DNA from: Haloterrigena sp. KLK7
GTDB lineage: Archaea > Halobacteriota > Halobacteria > Halobacteriales > Natrialbaceae
Length of the DNA: 64,000 bases
Assembly: GCF_037914945.1 (NCBI RefSeq)
Contig: NZ_CP149787.1
Coordinates: 124,001-188,000, forward strand
Reading direction: 5' to 3'
The translations under genes and the position numbers were made by a program. Under the pieces are notes generated by a model that was not told the origin of the DNA, made no database searches, and worked only from the letters and a program-made list of their open reading frames with translations. Positions 36,625-45,764 of this stretch are shown here, one piece after another (positions within the stretch are counted from its first letter, which is position 1; every line of letters begins with the position of its first letter).

Positions 36625-36671
36625 GCTACGCGCGGGAGTCGAACCCGCACCCGGCCGGGTCCGGACGTAGC
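36625..36671 (-). other. tRNA-like minihelix (acceptor stem plus T-arm)
   Basis: On the minus strand 36671-36665 (GCTACGT) can pair with 36631-36625 (GCGTAGC) to form a 7-bp acceptor-like stem. Directly before the 3' strand lies a perfect T-arm: 5-bp stem GCGGG/CCCGC around the 7-nt loop TTCGACT (36648-36632). The D and anticodon arms are replaced by 16 nt holding the palindrome ACCCGGCCGGGT. It lies in the 85-bp gap between the 3-TM protein gene and the padR-like gene. It may be a tRNA relic, a processing signal or a coincidence. Confidence 0.4.
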
Positions 36672-36679
36672 GAGGGTCC

Positions 36680-37006
36680 TCAGGGACCGAACTCCATCCG
36701 GTGTTCGCGGTAGAGAACCCCGACGAACGCTCCGAGGGGCGGGAGGCCGAGGATCACGAGAATCAGCCCGGCGTAGACGGCGGCCGACAACTGGAGGCTC
36801 GCGACGAAGTAGGCCATCACGGCGGTCGCGGCCGCGAGCAGCAGCGCGATACTCGAGAGCACGAGCCCGAAGCTCAGCTTCCGGAACTGCCACTCGAGGT
36901 TCCCCGACCGACGTAACTGTTCGATCAGGACGACGGTCGCGGGGATCGTCACCGCGATCAGTTGCAGGAGCATCAGTGCGACGTCGGTGCTTGCGGTAGT
37001 GGACAT
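36680..37006 (-). CDS. Small membrane protein with three predicted helices
   Basis: 108 residues from the ATG at 37006 (MSTTASTDVALMLLQL). Hydrophobic helices lie at about 8-28, 44-66 and 72-96. The longer frame to 37132 adds Arg-rich sequence with no protein character and is rejected. It follows the oxidase subunit I gene by 156 bp on the same strand, so a small accessory subunit is conceivable, but no family is recognised. Confidence 0.6.
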   Translation of the reverse strand: MSTTASTDVALMLLQLIAVTIPATVVLIEQLRRSGNLEWQFRKLSFGLVLSSIALLLAAATAVMAYFVASLQLSAAVYAGLILVILGLPPLGAFVGVLYREHRMEFGP

Positions 37007-37162
37007 GGGTGTAGTGTGGATCGCCGCGGAAGTGGGCTGACCGCGCGCATCTGCGGTCGTTCGCGTCGATGCGACGAGCCGCCGCGACTGCCGAGCCGGC
37101 GGCTCGCGGAGCGGAACGGTTCGGACGGCCACGGGGGAGCGAGAGTGGGCCGAGAGACGGGA

Positions 37163-38704
37163 TCACCGCCACTCGCGGGCGTGCGAGGGCCCCTCCTCGA
37201 GGGCCCACGGATCGTCGGGGGCCGGCTCGCCGACCCGCAGCGATCGGCCGAGGTTCCAGAGGAAGACCAGTTGGGCGGCGGCGATGACGTAGGCGCCGAC
37301 CGTCGCCAGCTGATGCAGCGGCGCGTAGGCCGCCGGATACGTCGCGACGCGGCGGGGGAGCTGTCCGAGACCGACCAGCAGGAGCGCGCCGAAGGTGACG
37401 GCGACGCCGCCGATCGTCAGCCGGACGTGCAGGCGAGCGAGTCGCGGCTCGAGCCGCCGCCCGGTCAGGAGCGGATACCAGTAGTAGACCCCGGCGACGA
37501 GCGCCAGCCCGACGAAGCCGGCCAGCAGCAGATGGAAGTGGGCGACGACGTAGTAGGTCCCGGTGTACTTGACGTTGATCGGCACGACGGCGAGGAAGAC
37601 GCCGGTGACGCCGCCGACGACGAAGAAGCCGACGGCGGCGAGGGACGCGACCATCGGGGCGGTGTACCGGATCGAGCCGCCCCACAGCGTCACGAGCCAC
37701 GTACAGAGCTTCGCCGAACTCGGCAGCGCCACCGCCAGCGTGGTGACCATGAAGACCGTCCGGACCGAGAGGCCCGCGCCGGTCACGAACATGTGGTGGG
37801 CCCAGACGGTGAACGAGACGACGCCGACGGCGAGCGTCGAGTAGACCGACGACCGGCGGCCGAACAGCCGCCGCCCGGCGAACCGCGGCACCGCGTGGCT
37901 GACGATCCCCATCGGCGGTAACACCACGACGTACACGAGCGGATGGGCGAAGAACCAGAACAGGTGTTGCCAGACCAGCGGGCCGCCGCCGCCGACGAGG
38001 AACGCGGTGCCGAGCGTCCGGTCGGCGAGGACGAGCGCGACCGTCGCGGCCAGCACGGGGAAGGCGACCAGCGACATCGCCGCGGCCGTCAGCACCGTCC
38101 ACGTGAACGTGTCGACGTCGAGCCACCGGATCTCGCGACCGCGCCGAATCGTCCGGAGGAGCGTCCACGCCGTCAGCGTCGTCCCGACGGCGACCAGCGC
38201 GAGTCCGACGAGGAGCGCGTCGACGGCCGGATTCGACGACAGGACGCTCAGCGGCGGATACAGCGTCCAGCCGCTCGCGACCGGCTCGAGGCCCGCGAGG
38301 CCGAGGATTCCGCCGATCGTGCCCGCTCTGATCGACAGCGCCGCGGGGACCTGCAGCCAGAACGCGACCGCGCCGAGGGTCGGCGTGGCGACGGTCTCGG
38401 CCTCGATCAGCGGGGGGACGGCGGCGTAGGCGACTCCCCAGATCGCCGGCAGCGCGAACAGGAACAGCATCGTCAGCCCGTGGGTCGTGAAGAAGGCGTT
38501 GTAGGTCTCGGCCGTCCACCGATCGAGGGACGGCGTGACCAGCGCCGTTCGCAGGAACAGCGCGTCGAGCCCGCCCCACAGTCCCATCACCAGCGCCAGC
38601 GCGAGGTGCCAGCGACCGAGTCGTCGGTGAGCGACGCTCGAGCGGCCGGCCGACCACCGGTCGACCGCCTCGAGCGCCCGTCGCGGTGCGGTCGATCGGG
38701 TCAT
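37163..38704 (-). CDS. Heme-copper oxidase subunit I (A-type-like), lacking D-channel residues
   Basis: 513 residues with about 12 membrane helices. Metal ligands are complete: His75 (low-spin heme), His254 and cross-link Tyr258 in HPLVY, His303/304 (CuB) and His389/391 in HFH. The K-channel lysine is present (Lys332 in SSAKLCTW). The glutamate of HPEVY is Leu256, and the helix-II AFPRMN motif with its aspartate is missing, so proton uptake through a D-channel is unlikely. No CuA subunit II or subunit III lies nearby; the electron donor is unknown. Its ATG overlaps the stop of the MFS-type gene by 4 nt. Confidence 0.85.
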   Translation of the reverse strand: MTRSTAPRRALEAVDRWSAGRSSVAHRRLGRWHLALALVMGLWGGLDALFLRTALVTPSLDRWTAETYNAFFTTHGLTMLFLFALPAIWGVAYAAVPPLIEAETVATPTLGAVAFWLQVPAALSIRAGTIGGILGLAGLEPVASGWTLYPPLSVLSSNPAVDALLVGLALVAVGTTLTAWTLLRTIRRGREIRWLDVDTFTWTVLTAAAMSLVAFPVLAATVALVLADRTLGTAFLVGGGGPLVWQHLFWFFAHPLVYVVVLPPMGIVSHAVPRFAGRRLFGRRSSVYSTLAVGVVSFTVWAHHMFVTGAGLSVRTVFMVTTLAVALPSSAKLCTWLVTLWGGSIRYTAPMVASLAAVGFFVVGGVTGVFLAVVPINVKYTGTYYVVAHFHLLLAGFVGLALVAGVYYWYPLLTGRRLEPRLARLHVRLTIGGVAVTFGALLLVGLGQLPRRVATYPAAYAPLHQLATVGAYVIAAAQLVFLWNLGRSLRVGEPAPDDPWALEEGPSHAREWR

Positions 38705-40071
38705 CGTCGGTCGAACTGAAACGCCCGACCCAGTTCGCGAACGCCGAGCAGGCCGACCGTCGTCGCGACGGTGAACGCGAAGATCGGATCGGCCGCGTAC
38801 AGGAGCCCGCCGATCAACGGCGCGGGGACGACGGCGAACCGCACCGCCGTCCTGACCGCGTCGGGGAGCCGCGGGCCGGGAACCGGGGCGGGTCGAGCGC
38901 TCGCCCCGACGGTCGGCCGGAGCGGTTCGATCGCGGTCCGGCAGCCGAGCAGACCGAACAGGACGGCGACGATACCGGCACTGGGCGGGGCCGCCACGAG
39001 TACCATCGGGAGCAGCGAGACGACCGCGAGACCGACGGCCAGCAGCGCCCGGCGATCGAGCCGCGAGGCGAGCGCGGGAGCGGCGACCGCACCGACGATC
39101 GCGCCCGCGGCCTCCGCGAGGACGAACAGGCCGAAGACGGCGGCCGGAGCCAGCGAGAGGCCGCCGATCGAGAGCCCGATCGACCGATACTCGACGACCA
39201 GCAGGATCAGAAACGGCCAGCTACCGGCGAGCGCGACCCTGACGAGGGCGTCGCCGATGACCGCCCAGCGGCGGCGGTCGGGGAGCCTCGAGGCGGCGCT
39301 GCTGACGGCGCCGAGCGCCGAGTCGGCGTCGGTCGCGACGTCGGTGTCGCGCTCGACTCCCTCGCGACGGGAACGGTCGCCGAGCAGCGGCGATCGCTCC
39401 CCGACCGAACCGAGCGCGACCGCGCCGACGAGGCCGACCGCAGCGGCGGCCGCGGCGACGAGCGCGAATCCCGCGGAGACCCTATCGGCGCTCGCGACGG
39501 CGGCCGCCGCGAACACCGCCGCGGCGGCGACGCCGATGGCACCGACGACGATCCGCGTCGGCCGAGCGTCGACGGCTCCACGCCGGCTCGACGGGTCGTC
39601 AGGGACCGCAGTCGCGCTCGAGGGCGGCGACGCGACGCGGGTATCGGTCGGCCACAGGCCCTTCGCGGGGCCGCGAACGTGCCACGCCTGGAGGAGGACG
39701 ATCCCGACCGCGAGCCATCCCAGTGACGACAGCGGCGTCCCCAGCAGGATATCGAGCGTCGGCGCGCCCGCCCACGCGAGGAGGCCGACCGCGGCGATCA
39801 GCGCGGACGCCACCGCGGCCGCGGTCGGCGCGATCGCCCTCGTCTCGGCGGCGGTGGGATCGCTCGAGCGCTCTGCCGCCGCGGCGGCGACGCCCAGACC
39901 GAGCGTCACCAGCGCACCGGCGACGATCGGCCCGCGGCCGATCGCGACGACGAACTCGGGGAGGTAGCGTTCGGCGAGGCGAATCAGTCCGTGGCTCGCC
40001 ACGAGCGTGACGAGACAGACGATCCGGACGGGATCGGTTCGGTCGGACGTGGCTGTCGGTTGTGGGGTCAT
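38701..40071 (-). CDS. MFS-type transporter-like membrane protein
   Basis: 456 residues from the ATG at 40071 with 12 or so hydrophobic helices (for example VVAIGRGPIVAGALVTLGLG) and an acidic central loop, the layout of major facilitator superfamily proteins; the LDRRALLAVGLAVVSLLPM segment resembles the MFS loop after a helix. Sequence motifs are weak. The longer frame to 40212 adds a non-protein-like leader. It is translationally coupled to the oxidase gene, so it may import copper or heme or serve assembly; this is inference. Confidence 0.65.
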   Translation of the reverse strand: MTPQPTATSDRTDPVRIVCLVTLVASHGLIRLAERYLPEFVVAIGRGPIVAGALVTLGLGVAAAAAERSSDPTAAETRAIAPTAAAVASALIAAVGLLAWAGAPTLDILLGTPLSSLGWLAVGIVLLQAWHVRGPAKGLWPTDTRVASPPSSATAVPDDPSSRRGAVDARPTRIVVGAIGVAAAAVFAAAAVASADRVSAGFALVAAAAAAVGLVGAVALGSVGERSPLLGDRSRREGVERDTDVATDADSALGAVSSAASRLPDRRRWAVIGDALVRVALAGSWPFLILLVVEYRSIGLSIGGLSLAPAAVFGLFVLAEAAGAIVGAVAAPALASRLDRRALLAVGLAVVSLLPMVLVAAPPSAGIVAVLFGLLGCRTAIEPLRPTVGASARPAPVPGPRLPDAVRTAVRFAVVPAPLIGGLLYAADPIFAFTVATTVGLLGVRELGRAFQFDRR

Positions 40072-40208
40072 GGGTGGTGAGACGATGACTGTAACGGGTC
40101 GGCGATGGAGCGGCGGTCGGGCGCTCGACCGGCTCGAGACGCCGGACGGGACGACGGGGAAGCGGTTCGGAGGGCCGACGGGGACTGCGATCGGTGCCGA
40201 CCGAGAAC

Positions 40209-41723
40209 TCACTCCAGCCCGCGGTCCTCGAGCGCGTAGGCGATCCGCTCGAGGAGCTGGTGGGTGCGGATGACGAGCCCGGCGACGTGGGGCGCGAGCC
40301 GGTCGCCGATGCGGGCGCGCTGTTCCGGCTCGAGGACGACGTAGACCTGCACCGCGAGGATCGGGATGGCGACGGCGTTGAGGAGGGCCGTGTACGTCCC
40401 GGGGACGGTGCCGCCGGCTGCGCTCACGGGCGGGACGAGCCCGAGCCCGCCGAACAACAGTTGGACGGCGAGACCGGCGGTCACTGCTGCGAGGAAGAAC
40501 GCGACGAAGATCACGGCAGCCATCCGGATCCCGTAGTAGCGGCGATAGGCCTGAACCAGCGGGAGGATCAGCAGGTCCGCGAAGATGAACGCGAGGACGC
40601 CGCCGAAGGAGACGCCGTTCTGCCAGAGGACGACCCCGAAGGGGACGTTCCCGACCGAACAGAGGAAGGTAACGACGCCGACGACGGCACCCAGGATGAC
40701 GTTCGAGACGAGCCGAACGACGCTACCCTCGGCACCGACGCCGAAGACGGCTGTCCACCACGCGTTCGGCACGAACGCGGCCAGCAGGCCGGCGATGAGA
40801 AAGCCCAGCAGGATGTCCCGCCAGAGCATGTCCCACTCGCGGATCGCGTTCGCGGTCGCCGACTTCCAGCGGTCGCCGGACAGCAGTTCGGGACCGGCGG
40901 TGACCGGCTCCCGGTCGGCCGAGGGATCGTACGCGTTGCGACAGCCGCCACAGCAGAAGTATCGCCGCTGGCCGTCGACCGTCGCTTCGATCGTCTCCTC
41001 GTCGGCCGGATCCGCACGCATGCCACAGGTGGCACACTCGGTCTCCTCGAGCGCTCGGGCGTGCTCTCGTGCGCGTTCGATCCACGCCTCGGGAACGAAC
41101 CGACGGTAGACGATCGCGAGGACGACGATCGCCACGAGGCCGCCGACGACCTCGGCGAGGGCGAACTGCCAGCCCAGCAGGAGCAGAACGATCAAGGCGA
41201 GTTCCAGCACGAGATCCGTACTCGCGAACTGGAACGCGCCCAGACTGGCCGCGGCCGACGCGCCCTTCGTGAACAGCGACCGGGTCATCGAGACCGCCGA
41301 GAACGAGCAGCTCGAGGACGACGCGCCGAAGAACGAGCCGTAAGCGACGGCTCGCCAGCTGTCGTCGCCGAGGTAGCCCGTGATCTGGTCCTCGGAGAGG
41401 AACTCTTGGATCGCGCCGGAGAGCGTGAAGCCGAGCACGAGCGCCCACCACGTCTCCCAGGCCATCTTGAACGCGATGCCCACGCCCTCGACGAGCCGTA
41501 ACAGGACGACGCCGAGCAGGCCGACGAGGCGGGCCGCCAACTCGAGGCTCCCGTCGTTCGCGTTCGGGGAGACGAACCCCGCGCCGGTCGGCCAGCCGTG
41601 AGCGAGCGCTCTCGGACGGAGCAGTCCGTGTTCGACCGCCGCCACTGCGAGCGAGACGAACGGCCGCGTCTCCGCGGGGACGAGGGTGGCGGCGTCGGTG
41701 ATCGATTGCGTGACTACGTACAT
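40209..41723 (-). CDS. UPF0718/ArsP-type permease with an embedded YHS-like cysteine motif
   Basis: 504 residues. Two homologous membrane halves carry the permease hallmarks GSFFGASSSSCSFSAVSM (129-146) and FLCSVGNVPFGVVLWQNG. Between them is a soluble loop with CATCGMRADP (Cys230, Cys233) and YFCCGGCRNAYDP (Cys257, Cys258, Cys261), resembling YHS/TRASH metal-binding knuckles. ArsP relatives export organoarsenicals; other members have unknown substrates, and the knuckle points to a metal. It is the first gene of the minus-strand group leading into the oxidase. Confidence 0.82.
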   Translation of the reverse strand: MYVVTQSITDAATLVPAETRPFVSLAVAAVEHGLLRPRALAHGWPTGAGFVSPNANDGSLELAARLVGLLGVVLLRLVEGVGIAFKMAWETWWALVLGFTLSGAIQEFLSEDQITGYLGDDSWRAVAYGSFFGASSSSCSFSAVSMTRSLFTKGASAAASLGAFQFASTDLVLELALIVLLLLGWQFALAEVVGGLVAIVVLAIVYRRFVPEAWIERAREHARALEETECATCGMRADPADEETIEATVDGQRRYFCCGGCRNAYDPSADREPVTAGPELLSGDRWKSATANAIREWDMLWRDILLGFLIAGLLAAFVPNAWWTAVFGVGAEGSVVRLVSNVILGAVVGVVTFLCSVGNVPFGVVLWQNGVSFGGVLAFIFADLLILPLVQAYRRYYGIRMAAVIFVAFFLAAVTAGLAVQLLFGGLGLVPPVSAAGGTVPGTYTALLNAVAIPILAVQVYVVLEPEQRARIGDRLAPHVAGLVIRTHQLLERIAYALEDRGLE

Positions 41724-42003
41724 GGTGGATGAACGAGGACGAGGATGAGGACGAGTCGGGCGATCGACACGCCCGAGAGGTCGGGGTCGAGCGCCAGTGG
41801 ATAGTGGCGACTGTGCTGTCAGGCCGGGAGGTCATCCGCGCCGATGGCGCGTCGTCCGGGCCTTCCGACACCGGTGCCTAATAGATTATGGCGTAAAAAT
41901 ATGGACGAAACCTAGAGGATGTGGACCGACGAACCGACGCGTCGCGCTCGCGGCGACGATCGACACGTCGAGCGTCGTCTCGCCGGTTCGGTCGCAGTGG
42001 GGT

Positions 42004-42447
42004 TCAGCGAGCCATCAGGCCGACCGTTCGGTACCGGTTGTAGAGGTACGCGACGCAGACGGACACCGTCGAGAGCAGAAACGCGACGAGGGCGATCGCG
42101 ATCGCGACGCCGAACCCGGCCGCCAGTCCGGACAGCAGGCCCAGAACCAGCGGTGCCGCGACCGCAGCGCCGACGTAGATCTGTCGATCGGGCGTCCACG
42201 CGTCGGTCTCGGCCTCGACGAATTCGACGTCTCGCCAGATCGCGGGGAGCGTGACGGCGCCGGCGGCGGCGATGACGATCAGCAGCGCGACGCTGCCGAG
42301 ACTCGAGGCCAGAACCGAGCCGCCGCCCGTGAGCCGGGCGAGCGAGACGATCCCGAGCAGACTCAACGCGGGATACCCGATCAGGACGTACCAGTACCAC
42401 GGCGCGCGGTCGGTCGAATCGACGGAGATGAGATCACCACGTGACAT
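42004..42447 (-). CDS. Membrane protein of unknown function
   Basis: 147 residues from the ATG at 42447 (MSRGDLISVDSTDRAPWYWY). Four hydrophobic helices are visible, starting YVLIGYPALSLLGIVSLA, with an acidic loop in the middle (FVEAETDAWTPDRQIYV). An AT-rich ACTTATT about 30 nt upstream on the minus strand fits a leaderless start. I do not recognise the family. Confidence 0.65.
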   Translation of the reverse strand: MSRGDLISVDSTDRAPWYWYVLIGYPALSLLGIVSLARLTGGGSVLASSLGSVALLIVIAAAGAVTLPAIWRDVEFVEAETDAWTPDRQIYVGAAVAAPLVLGLLSGLAAGFGVAIAIALVAFLLSTVSVCVAYLYNRYRTVGLMAR

Positions 42448-42657
42448 GGTGCAGCCGCGATACGAACCGACCACCAATAAGTTGTATAATTACCTAATAT
42501 TTCCGTACAAAAGACGAAGTATCGTCGTTTAAGAAAACAGATGAGTACATAAATTTATTCTAGAGGCTTCCAGTATCGTGTCACCTTATGTCACTGGCAC
42601 CGTTAGGCTCGTCTCCCGGTCGAACCCGACTGGAGGTTCGATCGATTCCCCCCAACG

Positions 42658-43224
42658 ATGATCGGAGAACACGCATTCTGTCCGACCAGCGGTGCATCTC
42701 TCTCGCGAGAGGTCCACTACGACGAACGCGGCCGCCCCGAACGCGTTCCACTGTCAGACGATCTCTCGCCGAACGCGGCCCTCGAGGCCCCGCTCACCAC
42801 GGGGAAACGCCGTTCCTCGAGACGCGCACTCCTGACGTACTTCCGGCGGTGTCACCGTCGCCACGCGGAAGCGGACGACGACCTGTACCGTCGCGCCGCA
42901 CTGGCGCTCGGTCGACTCAAGCGGACCGCGACGGGCCGACAGGAACGCGACGTCATCGTCTGGTTAGCGCTCGGGGATCGGCTCGCTCGAGACGGCTTCG
43001 ACGTCGACTGGATGGGCGCTCACGTCGAACCCCGGTGTCCCGAGTGCAGCGGGCGGTTGACGTACGCCGAGGGGGCCGACGGGCCGGTCGCCCGGTGTGG
43101 CGGATCGTGCTGTGAGAGTCGCATCGATCGATTGGCGACGATCCGGGAAACCGTTCGATCGCTGCTCGCGAAAACCTACCCCGAGGACTCGACTCCCGAT
43201 CCCGATGCACTCGCCGTACTGTGA
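42658..43224 (+). CDS. Uncharacterised protein with a C-terminal zinc-ribbon
   Basis: 188 residues. The N-terminus has CPTSGASLSRE, the middle is basic and helical (RRALLTYFRRCHRRHAEAD), and a zinc-ribbon-like CPECSGRLTYAEGADG to CGGSCCESR lies at about 128-155. A TATA-like ATAAATTTA near 42550 would give a leader of about 80 nt. Function unknown. Its TGA overlaps a GTG that could start the next gene. Confidence 0.6.
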   Translation: MIGEHAFCPTSGASLSREVHYDERGRPERVPLSDDLSPNAALEAPLTTGKRRSSRRALLTYFRRCHRRHAEADDDLYRRAALALGRLKRTATGRQERDVIVWLALGDRLARDGFDVDWMGAHVEPRCPECSGRLTYAEGADGPVARCGGSCCESRIDRLATIRETVRSLLAKTYPEDSTPDPDALAVL

Positions 43225-43274
43225 TCGACCGCGACGGATCTCGTCGGCCCGCCCCCGGAACGAGAACGTCGAAT

Positions 43275-44285
43275 ATGCGACTCCTGACGGTGCTCACCGG
43301 CTCGCAGTCGACGACCGACGAGGTCAGGGCCGTCATCGATCGCCACGACCTCGAGTACAGCCTCGCCGACCACGGCGACGGCGAGGATCGAACGATCACC
43401 GTCCCGGCGCCCGCGAACGCGGTCGAACCGCTGGAAGACGACCTGCGGTCGGTCGCCGGCGAGGTCACCATCGTCGTCGAGGAACCGATGGCGATCGTCG
43501 GCAGCGGCTGGGACGGGACGCCCGAACGGCGCGGCGAGTGGCTCTCGTTCGAGCGCATCTCGCGGAGCGAACTGCGCTCGAAGGCCCGGTCGCAGTTGCC
43601 CTCGCCGGTCATCTTCGCCGCGATGACCGCGATCAGCGGAATCGTCGCCACGACGGGAGTCCTGCTGAACTCGCTGGCGGTCCTCGTGGGCGCGATGGTG
43701 ATCGCGCCGCTGCTCGGGCCCGCGATGGCCTCGAGCGTCGCGACTGTGCTCGACGACCGCCGTCTGTTCGTCCGCGGAATCGAGCTCCAGCTCGCCGGGA
43801 TCGGCGTCGCGATGGCGAGCGCGCTCGCGTTCGCGGTGTTCGCCCGGACGTCGTCGGTCGTCGCGGCCGTCGTCGACCTCGAGGCGAGCCTCGGGCTGGG
43901 CAGCCACGGCCTGCCGCCGTCGCTGCTGGTGACCGTCGCGGTCTGTTCGGGCATCGCCGGCGGACTCGGGATGGCGACGACCGGGATTACGGATCTCATC
44001 GGCGTGATGATCGCGGCCGCGATCATGCCGCCGATCGGCGTCGTCGGCGTCGGCGTCGCGTGGGGCGAGCCCGCGGCCGTGCTGGGGTCGCTCGTCGTCG
44101 TCGCCGTCAACCTCATCGCGATCAACGTCGGCGCGATCGCCACCCTGTGGACCGTCGGCTTCCATCCCTCGGACCGCTCCCGGATCCGGACCACGAGAGG
44201 GGCCATCATCCGACGGGTCGTCCTGCTGACCGTGCTGTTGCTGGTCGCGCTCCGACTGCTCGAGGTCGTCTCCGGCGGCCTCTGA
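43275..44285 (+). CDS. DUF389/TIGR00341 family membrane protein
   Basis: 336 residues from the ATG at 43275 (MRLLTVLTG). An N-terminal soluble ferredoxin-like region is followed by about six membrane helices with the DUF389 hallmarks SGIVATTGVLLNSLAVLVGAM, IAPLLGPAMA and AAAIMPPIGVVGVG. Function of the family is unknown; a hydrophobic channel-like role is suspected. An alternative GTG at 43221 overlaps the previous stop. It precedes the membrane/propeller operon by 27 bp. Confidence 0.85.
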   Translation: MRLLTVLTGSQSTTDEVRAVIDRHDLEYSLADHGDGEDRTITVPAPANAVEPLEDDLRSVAGEVTIVVEEPMAIVGSGWDGTPERRGEWLSFERISRSELRSKARSQLPSPVIFAAMTAISGIVATTGVLLNSLAVLVGAMVIAPLLGPAMASSVATVLDDRRLFVRGIELQLAGIGVAMASALAFAVFARTSSVVAAVVDLEASLGLGSHGLPPSLLVTVAVCSGIAGGLGMATTGITDLIGVMIAAAIMPPIGVVGVGVAWGEPAAVLGSLVVVAVNLIAINVGAIATLWTVGFHPSDRSRIRTTRGAIIRRVVLLTVLLLVALRLLEVVSGGL

Positions 44286-44312
44286 ACCGACCCGCGATCG
44301 ATCTACCATTCA

Positions 44313-45764
44313 ATGACTGACGATTCCACGCGCGACGATTCCGACCGATCCCCGACCGCGACGCGGCCGGACGCGGCCACTGATTCCGATCGCTCGAGCG
44401 TCGCCACCGACGATCGAACCGACCGCGAGGAACGCGAGTCCGACGACCTCGACGGTCAGGCGGACGTCGAACGCGGAGCCACCGAACGAGAGCCGGACGA
44501 CGAGCCGTCGCTCGGGCTCTCCCTCGTCGGCTACGTCCTCCGACTGACGGTCGCCGCGCTGGCGGTCGGCGCGCGACTGGTCTGGACCGGCGTTCGGATC
44601 GGTGCCCGCTTCCTCACGGACACGGCGTCGCGCCGCGAGTGGCGCCGCTGGCTCCTCCTCGAGGGCGACCGGCGCGTGATCGTCGGCGGCTTCGTCGTCG
44701 GCGCCTTCGCCGTCGCGCTCCTCCTCGGGGTGAGCGACGTCATCGGCGTCCGGGAGAGCCGGTTCGTCACGACGATGTTCAGCACGATGATCGCGGGGCT
44801 GTTCTCGTTCATTCCGATCGTCGTCGCGGTCAACCAGTTGATCATCTCGCGGCTGTTCGGCACGCCCGATCGGCTCACCGATCGCATCGACGGCGTCCAG
44901 GAGTTCCGCAGCCGCGTCGAGAGCCAGACGGAGGGCGACGGCGTCAGCCCGACCGATCCCGCCCCGTTTCTCGCCCGACTGGCCGGCACGCTCGGCAGCC
45001 GCGCCGACGAACTCGCGAGCCGATGTAGCGGCGTTCGGTCGCACGCGGCCGACGGCGAGCGCGACCGCGACGAGGACGCCGTCGGCGATCGTGACGCCGC
45101 GAGTCCGACCACCGCCCTCGAGTCGATCTGCCGATTCGCGACGCGGAGCCGCGATCACACCCGCGACCTCTCCGCCGAACTCACCGGCGAGACGGAGTCG
45201 GTGTTCGCCGTCGTGTTGCCGACGATCGACCACGACTACGCCGGCGCCGCCAACGAGGCCCGACGGCTCGGCCGTCGGTTCGACGCGGAGCTGTCGGACC
45301 GAGCGCGGACGCTCCTCGAGGAACTCCGCGAACTGTTCGTCACCGCGGACGCGACGCGTCAGTACTTCACGACGATCTACCTCCAGCGCGAGCTCGCGCG
45401 GCTGTCGCGGCTGATCACCTACAGCGGCACCGCCGCGATCCTGCTCTCGTCGCTGGTGATCATGATCTACGCGAGCGGCTACCCGCCGGTCGCCTTCGAG
45501 GGGTGGTTGCTCGTGCTCGTGAGCCTCGCGCTCGCGGTCGCGTTCAGCCCCCTCGCGGTGCTGTTCGCGTACGTCGTCCGCATCTCAGCGATCCTCAGGC
45601 GGACCTCCGCGCCGGGGCCGTTCACGCCGCCGGGCGAGTTCCACCGGACGAACGACGCGCGCGGAGCGACCGATCCGATCGACGCGGATCCGTCGATCCG
45701 ACTCGAGGAGAGCGACCGATCGCCGCTCTCCGACGATTCCCCCTCGAGCGGGGACGATCGATGA
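44313..45764 (+). CDS. Membrane protein co-transcribed with the lipoprotein beta-propeller
   Basis: 483 residues. A disordered acidic N-terminus (1-65) is followed by membrane helices near 68-90, 112-135 and 145-170, a large soluble helical domain (about 180-345), and two more helices near 365-415. The TGA overlaps the ATG of the propeller gene (ATGA), so the products are probably made together. I do not recognise the family. Confidence 0.65.
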   Translation: MTDDSTRDDSDRSPTATRPDAATDSDRSSVATDDRTDREERESDDLDGQADVERGATEREPDDEPSLGLSLVGYVLRLTVAALAVGARLVWTGVRIGARFLTDTASRREWRRWLLLEGDRRVIVGGFVVGAFAVALLLGVSDVIGVRESRFVTTMFSTMIAGLFSFIPIVVAVNQLIISRLFGTPDRLTDRIDGVQEFRSRVESQTEGDGVSPTDPAPFLARLAGTLGSRADELASRCSGVRSHAADGERDRDEDAVGDRDAASPTTALESICRFATRSRDHTRDLSAELTGETESVFAVVLPTIDHDYAGAANEARRLGRRFDAELSDRARTLLEELRELFVTADATRQYFTTIYLQRELARLSRLITYSGTAAILLSSLVIMIYASGYPPVAFEGWLLVLVSLALAVAFSPLAVLFAYVVRISAILRRTSAPGPFTPPGEFHRTNDARGATDPIDADPSIRLEESDRSPLSDDSPSSGDDR

